Source: Bromus sterilis (Eukaryota > Streptophyta > Magnoliopsida > Poales > Poaceae). Taken from it: 64,000 bases of DNA. Every line of letters begins with the position of its first letter. The stretch's first letter is position 1. Shown here piece by piece: positions 52,391 to 61,770 of this stretch. The notes below the pieces were generated by a model, which saw only the letters and a program-made list of their open reading frames with translations, did not search any database and was not told the origin of the DNA. Position numbers and translations under genes: made by a program. The stretch is taken from positions 204,195,782 through 204,259,781 of the forward strand of contig OX465600.1 in assembly GCA_950022295.1 (NCBI GenBank), read 5' to 3'.

Positions 52391-52691
52391 ACCATGAAGC
52401 ACATTATTATCACTGTATTAAAATATTAGAAATGTCACATAGGAATGAGAAACAGAGCAATCAAGACTCAACCATGGCAAGCATCAAGAATCGCATTATC
52501 GTTAGTTTGTTTCAATATTATGTTGCTTGTTTCAATGCTAATATAGACTCTTGCTTGTTATGACTTGAATTAAATTACATGCCTTGCTTGCCTTACTTAA
52601 AAGTCCTTATATGGTTGGTAGCATGTCACCACAGAAATTATGCTTGTTATCATTTATCTATTCGAGGACGAGAAGGAATTAAGCTTGGGGA

Positions 52692-54183
52692 TGTTGATAT
52701 GTCCCAAACGTATCTATAATTTTTTCTTGCTCCATGGATGTTTTGGGTGATATTGATATACTTTTCATGCACTTTCATACACTTTTGATCATATTTGTAC
52801 TAACCTATTAACTCAGTGCACCCCAGTGGCAGTTCCTGTTTTCTGCTGTTTTTATATTTCAGGTTTTCCCATTACTTAAAGTGCCAGAAAAATTACATGG
52901 AAAATATAAAAAAAATCAGCGACCTGGAAGCTTCCAGACTCCCGACGGGGGGCCAAGGGCGCGACCTAGGGTGGGGCTTTTTTTGCGATATCGCTTCTGT
53001 TCAGCCGCCGCCGCGCTTCCAAGATCAGGAGTACCACAAGACCTCTTCCCGGCACCCTGCCGGAGGGAGGATTGACCTCCGGGAGCTTCTCCACCACCAT
53101 GGATGCTTCCCGGATGAGTCGTGACTAGTCCACCTTGGACCATGGGTCCATGATCAGTAGATATGTGATGTCTTCTCTCCACCTTTTCTCTTCATTGATT
53201 ATACCTTGTGAGGTTCCCTACATTATCAAGGCACATATATAATTGTTTATACTATTGCTATGTTGAGTTTGCTGGGATCTGATGGATTATGAGATTATGT
53301 TCAGATTGTGATGAGTAATATATTTGGTTCTTCTCCTTTTATATTTGTGTTCTTGAGTAATTCTTGCATGTTCTTCGTTGTTGTTTATTTTCTTTGGCCA
53401 AGTAGTAGGTAACAACTCCAAGAGGGAGCGTTATGCATGATTGTGGGTTCATGTCCCCTGATGACTAGCTTGAATGACAGAAACATGAGTCTAGGGGATG
53501 TGTTGTTGCCACAAGGGGGAAAACAATGATGCTTGTAACCGCGGTTGCAAGGATTGTTTACTTTATGCAAAGTTATTTTAATGGACTTGTCGTTTTCTTT
53601 GGTTTACACTTTGGGTGGGGCTCGCAACTTAATACCAGCGAGATGTTCTGGATAGATATCTCAAGGTGGATGATTAGTGAGTAGATGCAGATGGATTTCG
53701 GTCTACTTGTCTTGGCGTACTGCCCATGCTTTTGAGCCTCTTCCTTTATTTTGTAGCATAATTAGCATTGCGGTGAGTTTTTAATCGTGTCAATTGCCCA
53801 GTTGTAATTTGTTCACCTCACATAGTTGTTTATCTTCTTTTGGGAGAGAGACATCACTGGTGAACTTCATAGGACCCTGTTCCATATTTCCATTACTGTT
53901 TCCACCCTCCATTTACTTCATGTTTTCTTTCTAGTTGCAGTTATCATTACCATGATCTCTTGCGTCTAACCCTTTGTAAACGGCAAGGCCGGAGGGATTG
54001 ACAACCCCTCTGTACTCGTTGGGAGAAAAGTTATTTGTATCTGTGTGCAGGTCTAGGTAAAGTAATCAACCTTGAGTTGTGAACGGCGCCATTGTTCACT
54101 TCACAACCTACTTGTCGTTGTTGGTGTCCTACTGGAGATATAAACCTATCCTCTACGTTAGGGGAAATTACCGTTACTCTACA
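52692..54183 (+). repeat. Athila-like LTR 1 (3' LTR of the element at left)
   Basis: It starts TGTTGATATGTCCCAAACG directly after the polypurine tract and ends near GTTACTCTACA at 54183. Length is about 1.49 kb. The internal order (CCAAACGTATCTATAATTTT, GGGAGCTTCTCCACCACCAT, AGATGTTCTGGATAGATATC, GGGAGAGAGACATCACTGGT) is shared with LTR 2 at 55516. The 5' LTR of this element is not in the window, so the duplication cannot be tested; the right flank is tctca. Confidence 0.75.
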
Positions 54184-54829
54184 TCTCATACTTCCACTTT
54201 GGGTAGCCAACGAGCTAATTGATAGCAATCAGATGGCAATGGCGAGGTTCACAAAATCCAATCCGCATCTCGTGGAGGCGGAACGCAAATTGTTCGCGAG
54301 CAAGAACACCGAGAGAAAGAAGGACACGACGATAAATATGGAGGCAGGAAGGACCTTCTATGCCGATCAAAATCGAGTCGGATGACGACAATCAGGGTGG
54401 CCAGTTTCCATGGTGATTCAAGATGAGTTTTTTTGGGCAAGATGAGTACTTCCTTGAGGTACGGACAATATAATTTTGGGACTTAAGATTTTTTACCGGA
54501 ACTTGGAGATCCTCTTTACAGTTGTACCCGAATCCTGCATTTTTTCTACATAATCCGATCACGTATGCAGACATGTATAATGATGGACAAAAATTTTACA
54601 TGACAATATATACTGTCCTTGAAAACAAATTACCTAATGATGGAAAAAATTCGTTCTTAAAGACCAGACCGACCGTCATCGATATTATCCCAATGCTTTC
54701 GATCCAGATTGCATTATCTGGTAACGGTCTCCGTAAAAAAAGAACAATATTCGATGGCGTTTGTTCCTCCGTCACGCGGGGTTTTGCAAAAAATATCGCC
54801 GATTTTGTAGTGCTATGATGAACTGATGA
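54184..54829 (+). other. Unassigned segment with weak coding-like stretches
   Basis: Near 54236-54384 the plus strand reads MARFTKSNPHLVEAERKLFA and KKDTTINMEAGRTFYADQNR before a stop. At 54522-54818 another open frame (from TTG) has MYNDGQKFYMTIYTVLENKL and IALSGNGLRKKRTIFDGVCS. Neither is recognised. Codon-like composition is weak in the second. The segment sits between the Athila-like LTR and a LINE 3' end, so it may be part of that LINE or a host fragment. Confidence 0.25.
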
Positions 54830-55172
54830 ACAATAGAATGGACTTTCCTAGAGGCGTAGCTATGGAGATTACCATTATGGGAGCATGGAATCTTTGGATG
54901 CAAAGGAATAATTACTTTTTTCACGATTGAAGACCATCTATCACAAATTAGAGAAGAAAACTCAAGAAGGATCTCCTCTTGCTGGACAAAAAGACCAAAG
55001 AGAAGAATAAAGTTATCTTAAAAGACTGGATCACTTATTTTTCGAACTAACATCATGCATATAAATTTTCCTAAAATAGGTTCTGGTTGATGTATTTTGG
55101 GAGGTTACTTTTAAATATAATATATAAACTTTAGAAAATTTTGATCTACAGTCATGCCTTCCAAAAAAACTT
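54830..55172 (+). pseudogene. LINE ORF2 C-terminus and 3' UTR
   Basis: The plus strand reads FPRGVAMEITIMGAWNLWMQ, RNNYFFHD, a stop, then LKKDLLLLDKKTKEKNKVIL and DWITYFSN. This order (AWNLWMQRN, then KKDLLLL, then a W-containing end) is the C-terminal end of ORF2 in grass LINEs, after the zf-RVT region. It is followed by an AT-rich 3' UTR and a short A run in CCTTCCAAAAAAAC near 55165. Two stops break the frame. Confidence 0.62.
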
Positions 55173-55515
55173 TGTTTCCTCCTCCCTGGTTATTAGTCAG
55201 GGTGGACGTGGCGAGCAGACTTTTGGCCCGGATCGTGGCCTGCTACGGACCGTACAGAACGTCCTGGCCCGCTGATAAAAATGGCCGGTCCGGATTGCAG
55301 AAACACGCCCGAAAACTTGTCGGTTTGGTCCGGATTTTCACCGAGCCAAACGAGAGTACCAACAAAATCCAGTCGCCACCGTTCCTCGTCGTTGGGCACA
55401 TCCTCAACAACCAGGTGAACCACCATGTCCCCGAATTTTTTCTCTCCTTCCTTCCTCTCCTGCCCGAACATCCCCTCTCCTTCCTTCCTCTCCTCCCCTC
55501 ACAGGAGCACGCAGG
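55173..55515. other. Short GC-rich segment cut by LTR 2
   Basis: A GC-rich stretch with GGCCCGGATCGTGGCCTGC and a duplicated CTCTCCTTCCTTCCTCTCCT block (about 55440-55495) ends at gcagg, just before the LTR at 55516. It looks like a plant 5' leader or promoter edge, but no coding start can be assigned. Confidence 0.25.
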
Positions 55516-56244
55516 TGATATGTCCCAAACGTATCTATAATTTCTGCTTGTTCCATGCTTATATGGGTGACTTTCCTATATGTTTTTCTACACTTTCAAA
55601 ACTTTTTCGGCATATTTGGACTAACCTACTAACTCAGTGCCCCAGTGCCAGTTTTTGTCTGATGTTGTCTGTGCACTGTAGGAAAATGCCAATTATTCAA
55701 GTGCTCAAAAAATCAGGAAAAACATATAAAAAAATCAGCATACAGGAAGACTCAAGAAGCCAGAAGGACACTCGAAGGTGTGCCCCCCTCACCTGGCAGG
55801 CGCCTGGCGCGGCCAGGGGTGGGGCCACGCCACCTGGAAGCCTGGTCAGGTGGGGGCCACCTAGTGTCCCCATTCCGCCTATATTTACCACTTGTCCAGA
55901 AAACCCACGAGAGGCCCTCTGTTAGGCGATTTTCACCACTGTTCCGCCGCCACCGTGATCCCGAGATCAGGATCGCCAGAAGACATTGTCCCTTTACTCT
56001 GCCGGAGGGAGGATTGATCTCCGAGAGCTTCTTCACCGCCCTGAGCGCTTCCCGGATGCGCCGTGAGTAATTCCCCTTGAACCGTGGGTCCATGATCAAT
56101 TTCTATGTGACGTTTTCTCTCAAATTTTGTGCCTCAATTCTTAGCCCTTGTGAGCTGCCCTACATGATCAAGGAACTTACGTATTTGTTTATGTGTTGAT
56201 ATGTTGTCTTTGCTGGGATCCAATTGATTATGAGACTATGTTCA
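55516..56244 (+). repeat. Athila-like LTR 2, left part
   Basis: It begins TGATATGTCCCAAACGTATC and follows LTR 1 with many substitutions up to GAGACTATGTTCA, where the element at 56245 is inserted. Possible left duplication is gcagg (55511-55515). Confidence 0.82.
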
Positions 56245-56550
56245 TGTGGCACCCCGGCACAGAGGACCGGAACGCCCCGTGCACCAGCCCAGAGATCAAG
56301 TCTTCTGGAACACGGCACTGAATGATATAGAACTGAACAACTTTCTATTACCGAAGATAAGGGTACACGAGGTCTATTACAACGCTAGCGGAGACACAAC
56401 TTGCTCCTCAGACTAGCCTCAGCTCTACACCAAGCAGCAGCATAACTCTAGCAGCGGAATATCGACGGCACCAGAACAATAACGGCGATGATGAACTCCA
56501 ATCCACAGGGACACTGGCTGGGACACGTCCTAGCTCGCAAACACCGGGAA
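56245..56550 (-). repeat. Remnant of 3' LTR end
   Basis: These 306 bp match 56914-57215 (302 bp) almost base for base, including CCAGCCCAGAGATCAAGTCT and TTCCTAGCTCGCAAACACCG-type blocks. A 4-bp indel lies near 56314. The match stops after CACCGGGAA at 56550. Confidence 0.93.
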
Positions 56551-56896
56551 TGGTGGTGGCTGACACGTAGATGTTGGCATGGTACTAAGGCAGCTGCCCT
56601 CCGATTGGCGTTTGGGAAACTTGGTACCTGGGAAGCTCTCCACTGGGGTAGAGAGTCCACCATACGTCTGCAAGGAGATAGTCAAAGTTGGTTGCGGACG
56701 AGGATCCTGTGTAGCCCACCGGGTATTCCGCCATCTACATTTGTCAGATCAGATCGTTAGCGAAAACATACCGTCTATATGCAGCAAACAAATGCAGCAG
56801 GCATAGCATCACACAAGAAAGCTATACTCTAGCTCTAACGTCAATCTAACGTCCTTCTAACGTTCGCGCGGGCTAGCGGGTCCTACAGCCAGTCCT

Positions 56897-56908
56897 GCTC
56901 TGATACCA
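56897..56908 (-). other. Primer-binding site of the deletion derivative
   Basis: The minus strand reads TGGTATCAGAGC, a perfect initiator tRNA-Met site, 5 bases inside the 5' LTR. The leader continues leftward to 56551 without recognisable coding content. Confidence 0.93.
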
Positions 56909-56913
56909 ACCGT

Positions 56914-59900
56914 TGTGGCACCCCGGCTCAGAGGACCGGAACACCCCGCGCACCAGCCCAGAGATCAAGTCTTCTGGAACAAGGCACTGATATAGAAATG
57001 AACAGCTTTCTATTACCGAAGATAGGGGTACACGAGGTCTATTACAACGCTAGCGGAGACACAACTTGCTCCTCAGGCTAGCCTCAGATCTACACCAAGC
57101 AGCAGCATAACTCTAGCAGTGGAATATCGACGGCAGCGGAACAATAACAACGATGATGAACTCCAACCCACAGGGACACTGGCTGGGACACTTCCTAGCT
57201 CGCAAACACCGGGAACGTCGTCCTACGCATCCAAAGCACAGCCTGCAAATCTGGCACAACAAGCCAGGTCAGTACATTGAATGTACTTGCAAGCTCACAA
57301 CAACCATGCAAAAATGCAAAACAATAACATGGCAACAGGTCAAAGTATATTAGTGAATTAAACAGGTGAGCAACAATATCATGCAAACAGATATTCATCA
57401 AGCATATTATCAGCATTAAGACTAATGCACACACAATGGACCCCACATGATCGTCGCATGATCACGTGGCTTACCTCGGAGTCCTTACAGACTCAAGCAC
57501 CGGGTCACTTCTTGACCAATCACTTCCACGGGTCGTCGAACGACCGAACGGGTCACCGCATGACCATTCAACGGGTTAGGTGTCCCTCGTTACCACCCAA
57601 TCAATCCACTTAATGCATAACCATCCACTTACCTCAAACTTACCACCAAACTCATGTTGATCATATGGTGTGACCTAGTTTGAACTGTGTCCATTACCGT
57701 GGACGCGGCTATTCAAATAGATTTGTGCGACTCTGTAGAGTTTGTGCACGTTACCCACACTATGGAGTTCTTCCTCCATCCAGCACCTCGGTACTTGTCC
57801 CACAGGATCCTTGGAACTCATACCGCAGGAGTGGACTAGGACTTCTCCAACGAGACCGATGCTACCGCGTATCCCTCTTACCGTATCACCGACATCCCGT
57901 CTTGGGTAGCCCTGTGGTTAGGTGTCCTTCGTTACCACCAGAACCACCCGGCCAAACTCTTGGCAAACGGCCACCGTGTGGAAAATACTGTCCCAACGGG
58001 GACTGAGCTCATAACAACACCGGTTTTCAAGGTAATCACCACCTACCGGGCCAGGGTAGCGTGTGTGCATAACCTCCCCTCTTTGGTGATACAAATAAGA
58101 GGTGCCCACCGGTAGACCGAATCAAGGTCTGCCCATACAAGCAAATGTGGCTGCACGGACAAGTCCGGTTCGGTGGCACCTGATCAAGTTGTCATGAAGC
58201 ATATCTCCAACAGCGAACACAAGTATCAGGTGCAACATGAGTATCAGATCATAACAATGCATATCATATTAAATTGACAGTTTCAGATATGGTCAAACAC
58301 ATTTTAGATGGTGAACTTATCCGCGTTACAAAGATTAAGTTTTTAACATGGAAACATTATGAATGCAGTTGAACATCACTTAGGCATAACATGAGCAGGT
58401 GTAGGAATAACATGAGCACTTAACATGGTCTTTTTGTGGTTATGATGATGCAGAGTATGACATGGCAATGGCATGAGCAAAGCATTGCATGAAGGTAACA
58501 TGATCAAGGCATGTCATAGTAGTAGCACATTCAAAGATAGCATGGCAGTATAACATCAATCATAGCATGGCAACATGATCACGGTCATTGATATAGCATA
58601 TCATCAAAAAACAATTTTTAAAGCACGTCAACGCTTTGCAAAGGTAGCTTGCCTTTCACCAACGGAGTGTGGAACACTCCCGATCTTCGACACCGATAAA
58701 ACCCTGCAAAAGATTTCAAATAAAGCAACGGAGAAAAAGTGAAACACAACTCTTTCTTGACCAGCAAATAACAACACCAAATCATGGCATGAAACCTATG
58801 CCAAGAGGAAGAGGAGGTCAAAAGAAAACCAACGCAAAAAGAATCAACCCATTTGGACTTACGGTTGCGGAGATATTCGCGAAACAGTGTCGGGGGCCGT
58901 TTTGTTGGAAATACGCTTTCTGAACTTAGAAAGCCTATCCTGGGCTACTACGGAGGAAAGTAAGCCTTCCAACGGTGAAAGCGTACTCTGGGGCTGTGGA
59001 AGACAAAAATACGCCTTCGGCTAAGGAAAACGTACTTTGAACGGAGGCGCCTCCACTTGAATCTGACGCACGGGGCCAGGCCGTCAGTGGCGTGCGACCA
59101 CTTACATCTGGGGCCCGCACGGGTCTCGCTCTCTCCTCCCCTGCCTCGTCTCTGTCTTCTCCCTCCCCGCGATATAGGAACAGAGGAGGCACGGCCGCTG
59201 CCGTTGCCGCCGCCTACTGTCCCAGGCAGGGCCGCCGCTGGGGAGGGCGAGGCGTGGCGCGCTGAGCCTCGTGGGCCAGGGGCCGCGGCGCATGCCGGCC
59301 GGCCCGTGGCGTCGCCTGCCACGGCTGGGTACGGTGGCCATGGCCGCTCGCAGTACGCCGGCGAGGGCGGGGACTCCGGCGGGGAACGGGTGTGGCGCGG
59401 CTGCTGGAGGGGTGCGGAGGCGAAGGGGAGGCCACAGCCACGGGATGGGAGGAGGAGGAGGGCTTGGGTCGCCGGATTCGGAGAGGAGGCCGTGCGGCAA
59501 TGGCGGCCAGGGAGGGGCAATGCGGGGCTCCGGAGACGAATTTAAGTGGGGGAAGTGGCTAGGTGAGGCTAGGGAGGCTGCTGGTGCGCTCAAAGGGACT
59601 CGAGGGGTGCCTCCTTTTATAGGGGGAGATGGATTCGAGCTCCGGAAGACGACGAGCGGACGCGGCCATGGCGGGTCGGCTAGCTGGCGGCCACGAGAGG
59701 CGTCGAGGTAGCTCCAGAGAGGGTGGCGTGGCGCACGCGGGCTTCACAAAGCCGTGCGGCGCGGACTGACAACAAGAAGACGACAAGGAGGCACTGGAGC
59801 ATGACGCAGATGTGTCGAGCACGCGCAGTGCGCGGCCAGAGCACGCCTGGTGCTGCCAAGAGCATGGCCACAAGGGCACTAGTCATTTGGATAGGGTTTT

Positions 59901-61181
59901 CACGTGGCCAACCATGTCCAAATTGTAGTCCTTTGAGAGTAGATCACATGGGTGCAGGTGGATGGCCAAATGGGCTACTGTGGTGAGCTCTATCTCAATG
60001 ATAAGTTTGATGCAGCAAACTTGGAGCAGAAGTTGGGATCACATGGTGGGGGTTGGGATAGGGCCAAGTTGTCTCTTGGGGTTAGGGTAGGAAGGACTAG
60101 TAATCTGGAAAGTTTGGGATCAAAATAATCAATGTACATAGTATATCCTTTGCAAATGTAGCAATGCTACAGAAGGTGTTTGTACTGTGGTGTGGCTTGT
60201 ACATAGCTCCCCTAGGCATGATATTTTTCATAGCTCAATCATACACTAGTATGAGTGTGTACATCAAGTTTCATCTCATTTGGATCAGGCTAGCTAGCAC
60301 TTCCTTTACAAATGTCCAATTGGACCAGAAATGCAATGTTGAAGCTAGCATCTCATAGGATTGGTGGATTTGGCTAAATATTGGTGTAGCTTGGTTATTT
60401 GGCATGGTGCACATGTGTATAAAATTTCATAGCCATTGGACACACATAGATAGCACTTGCTTCACAATGTGGCCCACTGACTAGAAACTTAAACATGACA
60501 ATGCACTCACATGGGTAATGGGATTTGGCCTCAATTTGGTTTGGTGTAGTTATCTGGTGGTAGGATCATTCTCAAAAAGTTTCAAGGCAAATGGGATCCC
60601 CTATCATGCACTTGCTTCACAATGCCCCCTTGCTGCATCCAAACTTTGGGAATTTATTGTGGGAGTTTGGCTAATCAAATTGTGGTGGAATTTTGTGGAG
60701 ATCAATCATATGATAATATGAGATTGCACAAAAAGTTTCACCAGCAATGGATCAATAGAAATAGCACTCCCTTCACAAATCTCCAATAGAAATAACACTC
60801 CCTTCACAAGGCAGGAAAAATCCACTTGGGATATGATTTTTTTTGGAGAATTTGGGAAGATATGATGTCAATGACATGTGGGCATTATTTGGGGATTTAT
60901 GGACCAATATAAATAGGGGTTGCTTCACAAACCTCAAATAATCGGAATATCCCGTTTAGTGGAAAAAGGAATATATGGCTAGAATAAAATGGTGACTTGG
61001 ATGAGGTGGATCAATGGAATGGCATGGAGAGGCTTGAAATCAAGGGCCACTTGATCATGGAGAGAAAATATGCTCAAGTTTCCAGTACAATGAGGTGATC
61101 ACAATCAAATCCAATATCAAATCCAGAAATAAATCTGGAAAGTTTTCGAAAAAAGAATGTTCCAAAATCCAGGGTGTCACA
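56914..61181 (-). repeat. Complete 4.27-kb LTR of the deletion derivative
   Basis: On the minus strand it starts TGTGACACCCTGGATTTTGG and ends GGGTGCCACA. From its start it has an AT-rich U3 (61181-59900), a TATA box at 59612-59623, a GC-rich leader (59560-59050), and an AT-rich remainder. Frames on both strands of the GC-rich part (59050-59890) are compositional. Confidence 0.85.
59612..59623 (-). promoter_or_regulatory. TATA box of the 4.27-kb LTR
   Basis: The minus strand reads CCCCCTATAAAAGGAGGC, an ideal plant TATA box. Its orientation agrees with the element, and the GC-rich leader lies downstream. It predicts transcription start about 30 bases on, near 59580. Confidence 0.7.
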
Positions 61182-61186
61182 GTTCA

Positions 61187-61770
61187 GATTGTGATGAGTA
61201 ATATATTTGGTTTACGTTTTATGTTTTAGTTCTTGAATATTCTTGCATGTTCTCCATTGCTTTTTATTGCTTTGGCCAAGTAGTAGATAGTAACTCCAAG
61301 AGGGAGCGTTATGCTTGATTGTGGGTTCATGCCCCCCCCCCCCGATGTTTAGCTTGAGTGACAGAAACATGAGATTAGGGATGTGTTGATGCCACAAGGG
61401 AGAAAACAAAGCTGCTTGTAGCTACGGTTGCAAGGATTCCTTCCCTTACGCAAAGTGTGTCAATGCAGTTGTATGTTTCTTTGATCCTAAAGTTTGGCTG
61501 GGGTTCGGAACTTAATACCAGCGAGATGTTCTGCATAGATATCTCAAGGTGGATGATTAGTGAGTAGATACAGATGCATAAATGGTCTACTCGTCTCAGC
61601 ATACTTCCCATATGATTGAGCCTCTAGCTTTCTTGTAGAATAATTAGCATTGCAGTGCGTTTATAATTTTTTCAATTTCCCAACTGTAATTTGTTCACCC
61701 AGCATAGTTATTTATCATATTTTGGGAGAGACATCACTAGTGAAGATCAGTGTTTCGTGGTCCATATTTC
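61187..61770 (+). repeat. Athila-like LTR 2, right part
   Basis: It continues LTR 2 after the insertion with GATTGTGATGAGTAATATAT and follows LTR 1 to GGTCCATATTTC. There it is cut by the minus-oriented long LTR at 61771. A run of C at about 61334-61343 is a local expansion. Confidence 0.85.

Larger units (their letters stand above)
50391..52691 (+). mobile_element. Athila-like Gypsy internal 3' region, non-coding
   Basis: Recognisable Triticeae Athila-like internal phrases occur in order: GAGTATTCGAAATTTGACAC near 50883, the GTGCATTGCCCTTTTCTC block near 50939, CTCTGTCATCATAAACTTCC near 51012, the AAAAAAGAGAAAAATAAAAT tract near 51370, and ATTCGAGGACGAGAAGGAAT then TAAGCTTGGGGATG directly before the LTR. 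The last phrase is the polypurine tract. No gag or pol frame is present; small frames such as 50876-51115 (minus) show no domain. It is either an internal deletion derivative or a non-autonomous form. The middle part (51400-52600) is less recognisable and could include another insertion. Confidence 0.55.
56245..61181 (-). mobile_element. Long-LTR Gypsy deletion derivative, minus strand
   Basis: The termini are TGTGGCACCC and GGGTGTCACA, with a perfect 5-bp duplication. In its own (minus) orientation it has a 5' LTR of 4268 bp (61181-56914), a primer-binding site, about 360 bp of leader, and only the last 306 bp of the 3' LTR (56550-56245). All coding sequence and most of the 3' LTR are deleted. 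The primer type and LTR length fit a Tekay-like family distinct from copies A-E. A shared GTGGACGCGGCTATTC phrase near 57701 suggests distant LTR relatedness. Confidence 0.85.
56240..61186. other. Target-site duplication of the deletion derivative (gttca)
   Basis: gttca at 56240-56244 and at 61182-61186 flanks the insertion. Joining across it restores the order of the Athila-like LTR (TATGTTCAGATTGTGATGAG), as seen uninterrupted near 53298 in LTR 1. Confidence 0.96.

Noticed and set aside
7500..55172. The LINE at 7500-10206 and the LINE 3' end at 54830-55172 as the two halves of one copy split by the nest
   Set aside because: The reverse transcriptase part between them is missing and no duplication or LTR edge pairs the two breakpoints. 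A third LINE fragment at 5520 shows that LINE pieces are common here.
59050..59890. Long Ala/Pro/Arg-rich frames on both strands
   Set aside because: They lie in the GC-rich leader of a minus-oriented LTR downstream of its TATA box. No domain is seen and both strands are equally open.
60905..60925. Plus-strand TATA-like TATAAATAGGGG
   Set aside because: It is opposite to the orientation of the LTR that contains it, and nothing gene-like follows on the plus strand.
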